The position numbers and the translations under genes were made by a program. A stretch of 64,000 nt of DNA from Falsihalocynthiibacter halioticoli. Its GTDB lineage: Bacteria > Pseudomonadota > Alphaproteobacteria > Rhodobacterales > Rhodobacteraceae. This document shows positions 37,147-44,787 of this stretch, one piece after another. Below the pieces are notes generated by a model. It did no database searches. It worked only from the letters and a program-made list of their open reading frames with translations, and was not told the origin of the DNA. The DNA lies in contig NZ_JAOYFC010000001.1 in NCBI RefSeq assembly GCF_025802015.1, forward strand, positions 1,512,914 through 1,576,913. The letters are read 5' to 3'. The number at the start of each line of letters is the position of its first letter. Within the stretch, counting starts at the first letter, position 1.

Positions 37147-37759
37147 AAAGCGCGGATATCATCACGGCAACCTTCGAGAAGCACTCGTCGAAGCGGCACT
37201 TGGCTTGATTGAACAAAAAGGGCCGACAGGGTTTACTCTTTCCGAAGCGGCCAAACGCGCGGGCGTGACCCCTGCTGCGGTGTATCGGCACTTCGAAGGA
37301 CGCGAAGACCTCATCGCAGAGGCTGCTCGACAGGGCTATGAGATTTTCGGGGATTTGATGGAATACGCCTATTCCACAGGCCAACCCTCAGCGCTCGCAA
37401 GTTTCGAAGCCACAGGGCGCGCGTATCTCGCCTTTGCCCGCCGCTATCCCGGCCACTACGTCGCTATGTTCGAAAGCGGGATCTCTGTTAACCGGACACC
37501 AGAACTCGCCGCGGCCGCCAAACGTGCCAATGGTATTCTCGAAAAGGCGGCCGAGGAGTTGTCTCAGCATATCCCAGCAGACAAACGCCCCCCCGCAAGT
37601 ATGTTCTCAGCCCATATACTCGCGATGTCTCATGGTGTGGTTGAACTTTTCGCGCGTACGGCCCCTGGTTCGATCGCGCCATTCCCGCCCGAAGACTTGC
37701 TTGAAAGCGGCATCGGGATTTACCTGCGGGGTCTTGGGCTTATCGAGAAGGATAGCTAG
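37139..37759 (+). CDS. TetR-family regulator with WHG-type C-terminal domain
   Basis: The 206-residue protein has the TetR HTH at about residues 5-60 (HHGNLREALVEAALGLIE; LSEAAKRAGVTPAAVYRHF). The C-terminal region (GRAYLAFARRYPGHYVAMF) fits the WHG ligand-binding type. It overlaps ppk2 by 8 bp and so is translationally linked to it; it may control its own operon. The effector is unknown. Confidence 0.88.
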   Translation: MAKKRGYHHGNLREALVEAALGLIEQKGPTGFTLSEAAKRAGVTPAAVYRHFEGREDLIAEAARQGYEIFGDLMEYAYSTGQPSALASFEATGRAYLAFARRYPGHYVAMFESGISVNRTPELAAAAKRANGILEKAAEELSQHIPADKRPPASMFSAHILAMSHGVVELFARTAPGSIAPFPPEDLLESGIGIYLRGLGLIEKDS

Positions 37760-37840
37760 CTGAACCGCCGTGGTTTCCGCTAGATTTCCTCAAGAACTAA
37801 AAATAGCTTCCTCGACGATCTTTCAATCTGCCAAGCATAC

Positions 37841-37870
37841 AAAAAGGGCCCGCAAACCTGCGAGCCCTTT
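37841..37870 (-). terminator. Terminator of the rplM-rpsI operon
   Basis: On the minus strand AAAGGGCTCGCA pairs with TGCGGGCCCTTT (one mismatch) around a 4-nt loop, followed by TT after the stem's own T's. It lies 26 bp after the rpsI stop. Confidence 0.85.
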
Positions 37871-37895
37871 GAAATCTTGCACTGTCCCGAAACGA

Positions 37896-38381
37896 TTAAC
37901 GCTTGGAGAACTGGAAGCTCTTACGCGCTTTGGCTTTACCGAACTTCTTACGCTCAACAACACGGCTGTCGCGTGTGAGGAAACCGGCTGCTTTCAGAGC
38001 GCCGCGCAAGGAGGGTTCGTAAAGCTGCAGAGCTTTGGAGATGCCGTGCTTAACCGCACCAGCCTGACCAGAAAGGCCACCGCCTTTAACAGTTGCAACA
38101 ACGTCAAATTCACCTTCAACGCCAGCAACCTGGAAAGGCTGGGCAAGGATCATTTGAAGCACTGGGCGCGCAAAGTATACGTTTTGCTCTTTGCCGTTCA
38201 CGGTCACTTTGCCGGAACCTGGCTTGATCCAAACGCGTGCAACCGCGTCTTTACGCTTACCAGTTGCATAGGAACGGCCAAGCTCGTCACGAACTGGCTC
38301 ACGAGGAGCCGCAGTTTCAACTTCGGCAACACCTTCAACAACGGTGTTCAGATCGTCGAGTGTTTTGATTTCGTCAGACAT
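37896..38381 (-). CDS. rpsI: 30S ribosomal protein S9
   Basis: The 161-residue protein has an N-terminal acidic extension of about 33 residues before the S9 core, which begins SYATGKRKDAVARVWIKPG and ends in the conserved basic tail KARKSFQFSKR that reaches the P-site tRNA. The extension is usual in Rhodobacterales. It starts 2 bp after rplM. Confidence 0.97.
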   Translation of the reverse strand: MSDEIKTLDDLNTVVEGVAEVETAAPREPVRDELGRSYATGKRKDAVARVWIKPGSGKVTVNGKEQNVYFARPVLQMILAQPFQVAGVEGEFDVVATVKGGGLSGQAGAVKHGISKALQLYEPSLRGALKAAGFLTRDSRVVERKKFGKAKARKSFQFSKR

Positions 38382-38383
38382 GC

Positions 38384-38848
38384 TTATGCACCCCGCGCGT
38401 TTTTGGAGTTCATGGATTTAACGTCCAGCACTTCAGGAGACTGGGCTTCGTGGCCGTGCTCTGTACCTGCGTATACGCGCAGGTTTGTCATAAGCTGACG
38501 GCTCAGGCGGTTGCCTGGAAGCATACGCTGAACGGCTTTAGTAACCACGCGCTCTGGGTGCTCGCCTTCGATGATTTGGCGTGCTGTGCGCTGCTTGATG
38601 CCACCTGGGTGGCCAGTGTGCCAGTAATAGATCTTGTCGTCGCGCTTTTTACCAGTGAGCTGGATTTTGTCAGCGTTAATGACAATCACGTTGTCGCCCA
38701 TGTCCATCGAAGGAGTGAACGTAGGCTTGTGCTTGCCGCGCAGGCGCATTGCGATGATCGAAGCGAGACGGCCAAGAACAACGCCTTCAGCGTCGATGAT
38801 GATCCATTTCTTTTCGATATCCGCAGGTGTTGCAGAGAAGGTTTTCAT
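38384..38848 (-). CDS. rplM: 50S ribosomal protein L13
   Basis: The 154-residue protein has the L13 signature (WIIIDAEGVVLGRLASIIA; HTGHPGGIKQRTA; RMLPGNRLSRQLMTNLRVY). It is the first gene of the rplM-rpsI operon. The 177-bp region upstream holds its promoter and is otherwise empty. Confidence 0.97.
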   Translation of the reverse strand: MKTFSATPADIEKKWIIIDAEGVVLGRLASIIAMRLRGKHKPTFTPSMDMGDNVIVINADKIQLTGKKRDDKIYYWHTGHPGGIKQRTARQIIEGEHPERVVTKAVQRMLPGNRLSRQLMTNLRVYAGTEHGHEAQSPEVLDVKSMNSKNARGA

Positions 38849-39025
38849 GAATTTACCCTATCGTTTCCGAATGAGTGCAAAGCCCTCGGCTCTGCAATTA
38901 ATTGATGGGCGGTTTATAAAGGGGTTTCATGCAGAAACAAGCACAAAAGGACGCGTTTTTTCAAGCAAAAACAACGCAGTACAAATAAGGTAAAATAATA
39001 CCCCATTAGTTTTGCCCGAAATTCG

Positions 39026-40420
39026 CTAAATTTCAGGTTCCAATGCATGCTGTTGAAGAATCTCGTTCAGCCGGTGAAGCGCGGCTTTGCCACGCGCATC
39101 GTTACCGGGACGGTTTACCGCGATACGAACCGCATTCGGAGACTCTGCATCAGACAGAGCAAACTCATCAGCAGGCTTCACACGTATCCCCTGCTCACCA
39201 CACACCAGCGCAAACCGAGAGCCACGCCACCCTTGTGGCATCTTGAGCCAAAGGAACGGAGCATCGGGGCGCCATCGAATATCCCATTGACCAAGGATGT
39301 TAACGGCATTCTGCACCCGATCTTCGCAACTCGCGACAACACGTTTTCGAATATCGCTGGCCTCTCCGCTCATGATCAGTGTTTCGCATAGGTCGAGGAT
39401 CGGTTGCGGTAGCCCATAGAAATTGCCTTGCGAGACCTGCCGCGCCATGCGTGAATACTCCGAAGGCGCCACCAAAAAGCCAAACCGCAAACTCGCAGCA
39501 ACGCTTTTGGTAAGCGATCCAATGTACCAAGATTGCTCCGGCAAGATTGCACGATACGCGGGAGCCTGCGGAGCAGCGATCCTGTGGCAATCATCCTCAA
39601 TAATTTGCACCGCATACCGCCGTGCAATTTCTGCGAGCTCTCGTTTGCGAGAATACGGAGTTCGAATTGTGGTTGGGCTATGAACTTCCGCCGCAGTCAG
39701 CAGGACCTGCCCGCCTTGCTGGCGAATGGCTTCTTCGAAGGCATCGGGCCGAATACCCTCCCCATCCATCCGAAGCCCAACTAGCTCGGCCCGCAAAAGC
39801 TGCGCTGCACGGCGCACACCGGGATAGGCCAGTTGCTCCGTCATGATGACCGGTCGAACCCCACGCAGCAGTGCCTGAAGCGCTAGGATTGTGCAGTTCT
39901 GCGCGCCCAGTCCGAGCACGACATTATCCGCCTCAAACCTCCCGACATGATCCTCTCCGATCCAATGGCAAACCGCTTTGCGCGCCGCCGCATCGGACGA
40001 GGACGTCGGATAATCAACATAGGTATCTTCTGCGCGTTTGGCGGCCTCGATCATATGCCGATTGATAATCTTCCCCTGCCCCACATCAGGAACACGGCAC
40101 CCACGAAAATCAATGTGATTGTGGTTGCGAACAATGTTGATCAGGCTGTCTTCCGGCAGATCAGACCGCATAAGCCGCTGCGCAACAAAGGTACCGCGAC
40201 CGACCGCCGCCTCAAGCACACCATCATCCACAAGGATCGAATAGGCCCGCGCAACCGTGCCAGGCGTGATCTGTAGCTGCCAAGCAACCTCTCGCACTGG
40301 GGGGAGCTTTTCGCCGACAGGTAAACGTCCATCAACAACGGCTTCGCGAATAGCTTTGGCCAGCGCGCGATACTTTGGACCTTCCGCTTCGGATAGATCA
40401 GGAAACCAAATTGTATTCAT
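39026..40420 (-). CDS. MocR-family transcriptional regulator (GntR HTH plus aminotransferase-like domain)
   Basis: The 464-residue fusion has a GntR winged helix at residues 1-80 (KLPPVREVAWQLQITPGTVARAYSIL) and a fold-type-I aminotransferase-like domain with the PLP lysine K305 in GSLTKSVAASLRFGF and the PLP-ring aspartate in IIEDDC. Such regulators sense PLP or amine/amino-acid ligands. It is divergent from the DUF1127 gene; several TTGTAT-type repeats lie in the shared 93-bp promoter, one over its own start codon, suggesting autoregulation. Confidence 0.93.
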   Translation of the reverse strand: MNTIWFPDLSEAEGPKYRALAKAIREAVVDGRLPVGEKLPPVREVAWQLQITPGTVARAYSILVDDGVLEAAVGRGTFVAQRLMRSDLPEDSLINIVRNHNHIDFRGCRVPDVGQGKIINRHMIEAAKRAEDTYVDYPTSSSDAAARKAVCHWIGEDHVGRFEADNVVLGLGAQNCTILALQALLRGVRPVIMTEQLAYPGVRRAAQLLRAELVGLRMDGEGIRPDAFEEAIRQQGGQVLLTAAEVHSPTTIRTPYSRKRELAEIARRYAVQIIEDDCHRIAAPQAPAYRAILPEQSWYIGSLTKSVAASLRFGFLVAPSEYSRMARQVSQGNFYGLPQPILDLCETLIMSGEASDIRKRVVASCEDRVQNAVNILGQWDIRWRPDAPFLWLKMPQGWRGSRFALVCGEQGIRVKPADEFALSDAESPNAVRIAVNRPGNDARGKAALHRLNEILQQHALEPEI

Positions 40421-40426
40421 TACAAT
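40410..40426. promoter_or_regulatory. Palindrome over the MocR start codon, candidate autoregulatory operator
   Basis: ATTGTA-TTCAT-TACAAT is a perfect 6-5-6 inverted repeat whose centre contains the CAT complement of the MocR start. It shares the TTGTAT core with the two downstream repeats. Confidence 0.5.
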
Positions 40427-40452
40427 CTTTCATTAGACACGGTGCATTCGCA

Positions 40453-40465
40453 ATTGTATCAGTAT
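40453..40465 (+). repeat. Direct repeat copy 1 (ATTGTATCAGTAT) in the MocR/DUF1127 promoter
   Basis: It matches copy 2 at 40485 in 11 of 13 bases and lies exactly 32 bp, three helical turns, away on the same face. Confidence 0.55.
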
Positions 40466-40482
40466 TGAATAGAACAACTTCA

Positions 40483-40498
40483 GGATTGTATCAATACA
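40483..40498 (+). repeat. Repeat copy 2 (GGATTGTATCAATACA), 5-2-5 palindrome core
   Basis: Contains TGTAT-CA-ATACA, a perfect inverted repeat, just upstream of the DUF1127 start. An identical 16-mer recurs at 40880-40895. Confidence 0.55.
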
Positions 40499-40513
40499 CA
40501 AAAGGACAGCCCC

Positions 40514-40747
40514 ATGGCTTACTCAACTGCACCCCACGCCCAACCTTTGCATTACTTGCAAAGCCGTAAATCCATCCCCGCACTGGGGCTGATGGCGCTT
40601 CGCGTGGCAGTTGTCCTGACAAAATGGGAACAGCGCCGCCGCACGCGAACAGCCCTTTTACACTTATCTGACCATCACTTAAAGGATATCGGACTCACTC
40701 GTTCGACAGCCCTCAAGGAAACGCGCAAAAAGTTCTGGCAGGATTAG
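40514..40747 (+). CDS. DUF1127-domain protein
   Basis: The 77-residue protein ends with the DUF1127 motif, arginine-rich and followed by LSDHHLKDIGLTRSTALKE. The N-terminal half is variable and partly hydrophobic. Small DUF1127 proteins in Rhodobacter affect RNA maturation and stress responses (CcaF1 is an example); this one is longer than the usual 45-70. AAAGGA precedes the ATG. It is divergent from the MocR gene and ends at a terminator. Confidence 0.88.
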   Translation: MAYSTAPHAQPLHYLQSRKSIPALGLMALRVAVVLTKWEQRRRTRTALLHLSDHHLKDIGLTRSTALKETRKKFWQD

Positions 40748-40772
40748 ACATCCCCTCTTCCAGAACCAAACT

Positions 40773-40797
40773 GACCGGGGTTTTCCCCGGTCTTTTT
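40773..40797 (+). terminator. Terminator after the DUF1127 gene
   Basis: GACCGGGG and CCCCGGTC form an 8-bp perfect stem with a TTTT loop and a T6 tail. Confidence 0.9.
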
Positions 40798-40804
40798 TGT
40801 ATCA

Positions 40805-41239
40805 TTACCGGTTATCTTCGCGCTTCGGCGGGATCGCATAAGTCAGTGAGGCGCGCGCAACCGGCGCCTCCATACCTTCGGATTGTATCAATACATCTCC
40901 GACCGCCAGAGACTTCCCAAGCTTCAAGATACGCGCCTCGGCAAGCAAATCTTCTCCAGCCACGGGTTTACGCATGAAATCAATATTGGCGTTTGTTGTA
41001 ACAGCGAGCGCTACTGGGCCGATCCTTGCCAAAACCGCCAGATAAATTGCGACATCAGCCAGCGAGAACATCGCAGGACCAGAAACCGTTCCTCCAGGGC
41101 GCAGGTTCCTCTCCGTGATCTTCATACGAACCCGCAACGTCTCTGCGCTAACTTCCTCGACCTCGAAATCCGCAGCGACTTGAGGGAACGCCTCCTGCAG
41201 AAAGTCGTTCAACTCCGCACGATCCATTTTCAATTTCAT
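40805..41239 (-). CDS. PaaI-family hot-dog thioesterase
   Basis: The 144-residue protein has the hot-dog signature near residue 48-60 (RPGGTVSGPAMFSLADVAIY) and NANIDFMRKPVAGEDLLAEA. It hydrolyses acyl-CoA thioesters; substrate unknown. It is convergent with the DUF1127 gene and divergent from the enoyl-CoA hydratase, a partner that suggests acyl-CoA metabolism. Its 3' part carries a copy of the MocR-site 16-mer. Confidence 0.87.
   Translation of the reverse strand: MKLKMDRAELNDFLQEAFPQVAADFEVEEVSAETLRVRMKITERNLRPGGTVSGPAMFSLADVAIYLAVLARIGPVALAVTTNANIDFMRKPVAGEDLLAEARILKLGKSLAVGDVLIQSEGMEAPVARASLTYAIPPKREDNR
40880..40895 (+). repeat. Third copy of the 16-mer GGATTGTATCAATACA, inside the thioesterase gene
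   Basis: Identical to 40483-40498 and 397 bp away. A perfect 16-mer recurring by chance at this distance is unlikely, so it may be a remote operator for the MocR regulator. Confidence 0.5.
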
Positions 41240-41295
41240 TCCTGCCTCCGCACTTCCTGTGCTAGACTTTCCCTGTAAAGAGAAGGAGATGCAAG

Positions 41296-42075
41296 ATGGT
41301 TGGGATTGTTGTTCAAGAAGGCACCGAAGGCGTTGTCACACTTACCATGAGCAGCCCTAAGAACCTTAATGCGTTGTCGGATGAGATGATCGAAGCGCTG
41401 ACGGGGAGCCTCCTGCGTATCGGCAACGACCCTAAAATCCGCGTGGTGATCCTGCGTGGTGAGGGCAAGGCTTTTTGCGCGGGGCACGACCTCAAGCAAA
41501 TGACCGCACGCAAAGAAGAGCGCGGTGACTCCTATTATGCCGATCTGTTTCAGCGCTGCGCCAAAATGGTTCTGACCCTCCGCGACCTGCCCCAACCCGT
41601 AATCGCGCAAGTTCATGGCGTGGCGACGGCGGCGGGCTGTCAGCTTGTGGCCAGTTGTGACCTTGCCGTTGCCGCAGACACCACGCGCTTTGGCGTGAAC
41701 GGTGTGAATATCGGGCTATTTTGCTCAACACCGATGGTCGCGCTTTCAAGGAACATCTCACGCAAGAAAGCGTTTGAGCTGCTAACAACAGGTGAGTTTC
41801 TGACCGCGGCAGAAGCCGAAACGCATGGGCTGATTAACCACGCCGTTCCTGAAGCAGAACTGGCCACCGCGACCAGAGAGCTCGCTGAAAAGATCGCCGC
41901 GAAGCGCGGTGCGGTGGTCAAACTCGGCAAGGAGGCCTTTTACAAGCAGCTCGAACTGCCTCTGGACAAGGCCTATGCCTATACTGGCGATGTGATGGCC
42001 CGCAATCTCGCGCTTGATGACACTCAAGAAGGCATTGCGGCCTTCCTTGAAAAACGTGCGCCGAACTGGGATTAG
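41296..42075 (+). CDS. Enoyl-CoA hydratase/isomerase family protein
   Basis: The 259-residue crotonase-fold protein has oxyanion-hole motifs GKAFCAGHDLKQM and HGVATAAGCQLVASCDLAVA and resembles the ECHDC3-like branch. Catalytic glutamates of classical hydratase are not both obvious (the second region reads RFGVNGVNIGLFCSTP), so the reaction may differ from simple hydration. GAAGGAG precedes the start. Its stop overlaps the convergent next gene by 4 bp. Confidence 0.9.
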   Translation: MVGIVVQEGTEGVVTLTMSSPKNLNALSDEMIEALTGSLLRIGNDPKIRVVILRGEGKAFCAGHDLKQMTARKEERGDSYYADLFQRCAKMVLTLRDLPQPVIAQVHGVATAAGCQLVASCDLAVAADTTRFGVNGVNIGLFCSTPMVALSRNISRKKAFELLTTGEFLTAAEAETHGLINHAVPEAELATATRELAEKIAAKRGAVVKLGKEAFYKQLELPLDKAYAYTGDVMARNLALDDTQEGIAAFLEKRAPNWD

Positions 42076-43637
42076 CGCCCCTTAAACAGACCACCTAGAA
42101 TGCCGCGAACAAGCCGTCGCCCTGTCGTGCCGTTCATCTCTTTAATCACCGCATTGGTCAGTGCGTCTGTCAGGCTCACCTTACGGCTGCGGCTCTGAAC
42201 GGTTTTCGGTGCTTTCGCGGAACTTCGCCCGACGCGTCCGCCGGAATATCTCCGCGCGGTTTTATATTCGCGTTCCATCGGTGCGAGATCATCGAGCCCC
42301 TCCTCGTCTTTCTCTGCTGCCAAAGCGGCTTCATCGGCGCGTTTCGCCAATATTTCATAAGCAGAAGACCGATCCAGAACGGTTTCATATTTCCCTGCAA
42401 CCGGCGACTCTGCAATCACCGCGCGCCGCGCATCTGAATCGAGCGGGCCAAGTTGTGATGATGGCGGGCGGATTAGGGTACGCTCCACAATGCCAGGCAC
42501 GCCCTTTTTCTCGAGCATCGAGGTTACAGCCTCGCCCACACCGACTTCGCGAATGGCTTCTTCGGTCGAGAACCGCGGATTTTCCCGATAGGTCTCCGCA
42601 GCCATACGAAGCGCCTTACGGTCACGTGCCGTAAAGGCCCGCAGCGCGTGTTGGACGCGATTCCCCAATTGTCCAAGAATATCTTCGGGCACGTCATCAG
42701 GGTTTTGCGTAATGAAAAAGACACCAACACCTTTGGATCGGATCAAACGCGCAACCTGCTCTACTTTATCGATCAACGCTTTGCTTGCGCCGTCAAAAAG
42801 CAGGTGTGCCTCATCAAAGAAGAAAACAAGCTTCGGTTTGTCGGGGTCGCCCACTTCTGGAAGCTCCTCAAACAATTCCGACAACAACCAAAGCAGGAAG
42901 GTGGCGTAAAGCGTCGGGGCGCCCATGAGCTTATCTGCCGCAAGAATGTTAATGCGCCCTTCGCCTGTTTCGGTTTGCAGCACGAGGTCGCTAAGGGCGA
43001 GCGCAGGTTCGCCAAACAGTTTTGCTCCACCCTGATTTTCCAGAACCAGCAACCGCCGCTGAATCACACCGATAGATTGGGACGAAATGGTTCCGTAGCG
43101 AAGAGTAAGATTGCCTGAATTCTCTCCCAGCCAAACAAGCAACGCCTGCAGGTCTTTTAGATCAAGAAGCGGTAAACCCTCTTCATCCGCCATCCGAAAC
43201 GCAATATTCAAAACGCCTTCTTGTGCCTCGGTCAATTGCAGCATCCGTGACAACAAGAGTGGCCCCATCTCGGCAACTGTTGTCCGAACGGGGTGACCCT
43301 GCTCGCCAAACAAATCCCAGAACGTCACGGGAAACTTACGATATGAATACGTATCAAATCCAATTTTCGCAGCGCGGCTGGTAAAAGCCTCATGCAATTT
43401 GAAATCCGCACGCCCTGAAGCCGCCAATCCAGAGAGATCGCCCTTCACATCAGACAGAAAGACAGGAACGCCCTCTGCGGCGAATCCTTCAGCGAGGATT
43501 TGGAGCGTCACTGTCTTGCCGGTTCCGGTTGCTCCTGCGATAAGCCCGTGTCGGTTGGCGTATTTCAGTTTCAACCCCTGTGGCAGTGCATACTCTTCTC
43601 CGCCGCCACCGATAAAAATCTCGTCTGTCATAATCAC
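42072..43637 (-). CDS. HerA-like/DUF853 P-loop ATPase
   Basis: The 521-residue protein has Walker A GLIAGATGTGKTVTL near residue 32-45 and Walker B KLVFFFDEAHLLFDGA, with the DUF853 pattern SDVKGDLSGLA. It is a FtsK/HerA-superfamily motor of unknown role, related to E. coli YjgR. The C-terminus is basic (RRYSGGRVGRSSAK; LVRGILGGLFKGR). A start at 43631 (MTDEIF) is equally possible. Confidence 0.9.
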   Translation of the reverse strand: MIMTDEIFIGGGGEEYALPQGLKLKYANRHGLIAGATGTGKTVTLQILAEGFAAEGVPVFLSDVKGDLSGLAASGRADFKLHEAFTSRAAKIGFDTYSYRKFPVTFWDLFGEQGHPVRTTVAEMGPLLLSRMLQLTEAQEGVLNIAFRMADEEGLPLLDLKDLQALLVWLGENSGNLTLRYGTISSQSIGVIQRRLLVLENQGGAKLFGEPALALSDLVLQTETGEGRINILAADKLMGAPTLYATFLLWLLSELFEELPEVGDPDKPKLVFFFDEAHLLFDGASKALIDKVEQVARLIRSKGVGVFFITQNPDDVPEDILGQLGNRVQHALRAFTARDRKALRMAAETYRENPRFSTEEAIREVGVGEAVTSMLEKKGVPGIVERTLIRPPSSQLGPLDSDARRAVIAESPVAGKYETVLDRSSAYEILAKRADEAALAAEKDEEGLDDLAPMEREYKTARRYSGGRVGRSSAKAPKTVQSRSRKVSLTDALTNAVIKEMNGTTGRRLVRGILGGLFKGR

Positions 43638-43654
43638 TCCATGCGCCCAAAATA

Positions 43655-43787
43655 ATTCCGGCTAAGGACAACAATTTATTAACCTCTTTCGCTCAATCTA
43701 GGAGGAGTTCAAGCCGTTGTCTTTAGTTGTTTGAACTGATTTCCTCCCTGTTAGACTGGCCGTGCCTTCGTGGCGCGGCCTTTTTTC
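43655..43787 (+). ncRNA. Candidate small RNA 1 (structured, ends at a terminator with no upstream gene)
   Basis: The 5' boundary is not visible; the structured part runs from about 43700. GGAGGA-GTTCAA (43701-43712) pairs with TTGAAC (43731-43736) and, after a 5-nt bulge, TCCTCC (43742-43747). A terminator follows (43759-43787). The plus-strand stop signal has no plus-strand gene before it. The TTTCCTCCCTG stretch resembles the anti-Shine-Dalgarno CCUCC motifs of Rhodobacterales CcsR-type sRNAs. Not confirmed. Confidence 0.4.
43759..43787 (+). terminator. Orphan plus-strand terminator 1
   Basis: GGCCGTGCC pairs with GGCGCGGCC (one G-T pair) around TTCGT, with a T6 tail. Confidence 0.8.
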
Positions 43788-43814
43788 GAAAATTTGAATG
43801 TTTTCACAAACTTC

Positions 43815-43926
43815 CCTGTTGACGCATTTAAAATCACCTCGTAGGTTTTTGATCAATAAGTCGGCCCGTCCGACAGGGAGCAAAAATCAGGAAAAGGGTT
43901 CTGTACTTCAGAGCCCTTTTTCTTTT
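43815..43926 (+). ncRNA. Candidate small RNA 2, in tandem with candidate 1
   Basis: A possible promoter (TTGACG, 17 bp, TAGGTT, 43818-43846) precedes the hairpin GTCGG-CCCGT-CCGAC and the terminator at 43892-43926. A longer pairing TCCCTGT/ACAGGGA spans 43812-43885. The same CCCTGTT motif occurs in candidate 1. Boundaries are estimates. Confidence 0.4.
43892..43926 (+). terminator. Orphan plus-strand terminator 2
   Basis: AAAAGGGTTCTG pairs with CAGAGCCCTTTT (one G-T pair) around TACTT and ends in TTTTTCTTTT. Confidence 0.82.
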
Positions 43927-44009
43927 CCAAAACAAAAGCCTGCGAGACATTCCTCGATTACAGGTGCGCGCGGCGAGATCTGTTTCAAGCTTGACAAAAA
44001 TCCGCCGAC

Positions 44010-44025
44010 CACAGGTGAACCTGTG
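44010..44025. promoter_or_regulatory. Perfect palindrome upstream of the ialB-type gene
   Basis: CACAGGT-GA-ACCTGTG is a 7-2-7 inverted repeat 70 bp before the start and 14 bp after a TTGACA at 43991. It looks like a repressor operator. Confidence 0.45.
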
Positions 44026-44095
44026 CATGTTTTTCTGACATCGCATTTTATCCATGTTAAATCGGTGCAAATCAATTTAGAGGACGCGAGTACAA

Positions 44096-44716
44096 ATGAA
44101 AAAATTCCTTGGTTCTGTAGCGCTTGTCGCCGGATTGTCTGCGGCTGCACCAATGTTTGCACAGGATGCGGACGCCAATTCCGAAAGCAATGACGCTGCA
44201 GTTGGTTTATCTCAAGGCGAGCCTGTAAATCCGGGCCTTCCAAGCAAAGAAAACGCACAGGTTGGGCAAGAGTACTTGCTTGAATCCCACGGCGATTGGG
44301 ACATCCGCTGCGCGAAAACAGAGAATGGTGTAGACCCTTGCCAGCTCTATCAACTTATCTCGAACGCTGAAGCAGACGTTGCGGAGATTTCGCTCTATCC
44401 GTTGAAAGACGCTGGCCTTGTTGCCGCAGGCGCAACGATCATCACACCGCTTGGCACTATGCTTGAGCAAGGTGTGGTTCTGATCGTAGACGAAAACGAA
44501 GGCCGCCGTTACCCCTACACTTTCTGCTCGAACATTGGGTGTGTTGCGCGCGTTGGCCTGACCAACACAGATATCGAAGGCTTTAAGGAAGGTACTAAAG
44601 GCACTGTGAAACTCGTGCCGGTCCAAGCGCCGAACACCGAAGTTGAAGCCTATATGTCGCTTTCGGGCTTCACAGCGGCCTATACCAAAATTCAGGAAAT
44701 TGCCGCCGCGCAGTAA
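44096..44716 (+). CDS. Invasion-associated locus B (IalB) family exported protein
   Basis: The 206-residue protein has a signal peptide (MKKFLGSVALVAGLSAAAPMFA). The IalB domain includes YLLESHGDWDIRCAKTENG and FCSNIGCVARVGLT, with four cysteines likely forming disulfides. IalB was named in Bartonella; in free-living relatives it is a periplasmic protein of unclear role. It is monocistronic, with a palindrome in its promoter region and a terminator after it. Confidence 0.88.
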   Translation: MKKFLGSVALVAGLSAAAPMFAQDADANSESNDAAVGLSQGEPVNPGLPSKENAQVGQEYLLESHGDWDIRCAKTENGVDPCQLYQLISNAEADVAEISLYPLKDAGLVAAGATIITPLGTMLEQGVVLIVDENEGRRYPYTFCSNIGCVARVGLTNTDIEGFKEGTKGTVKLVPVQAPNTEVEAYMSLSGFTAAYTKIQEIAAAQ

Positions 44717-44741
44717 TCATACTGAATTTGCGAAATAGACG

Positions 44742-44766
44742 AAGGCAGCCGAATTGGCTGCCTTTT
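44742..44766 (+). terminator. Terminator of the IalB-family gene
   Basis: AAGGCAGCC and GGCTGCCTT form a perfect 9-bp stem with a 5-nt loop and a T4 tail. Confidence 0.85.
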
Positions 44767-44787
44767 CCATTTGTAGTTTAGCTTTGG

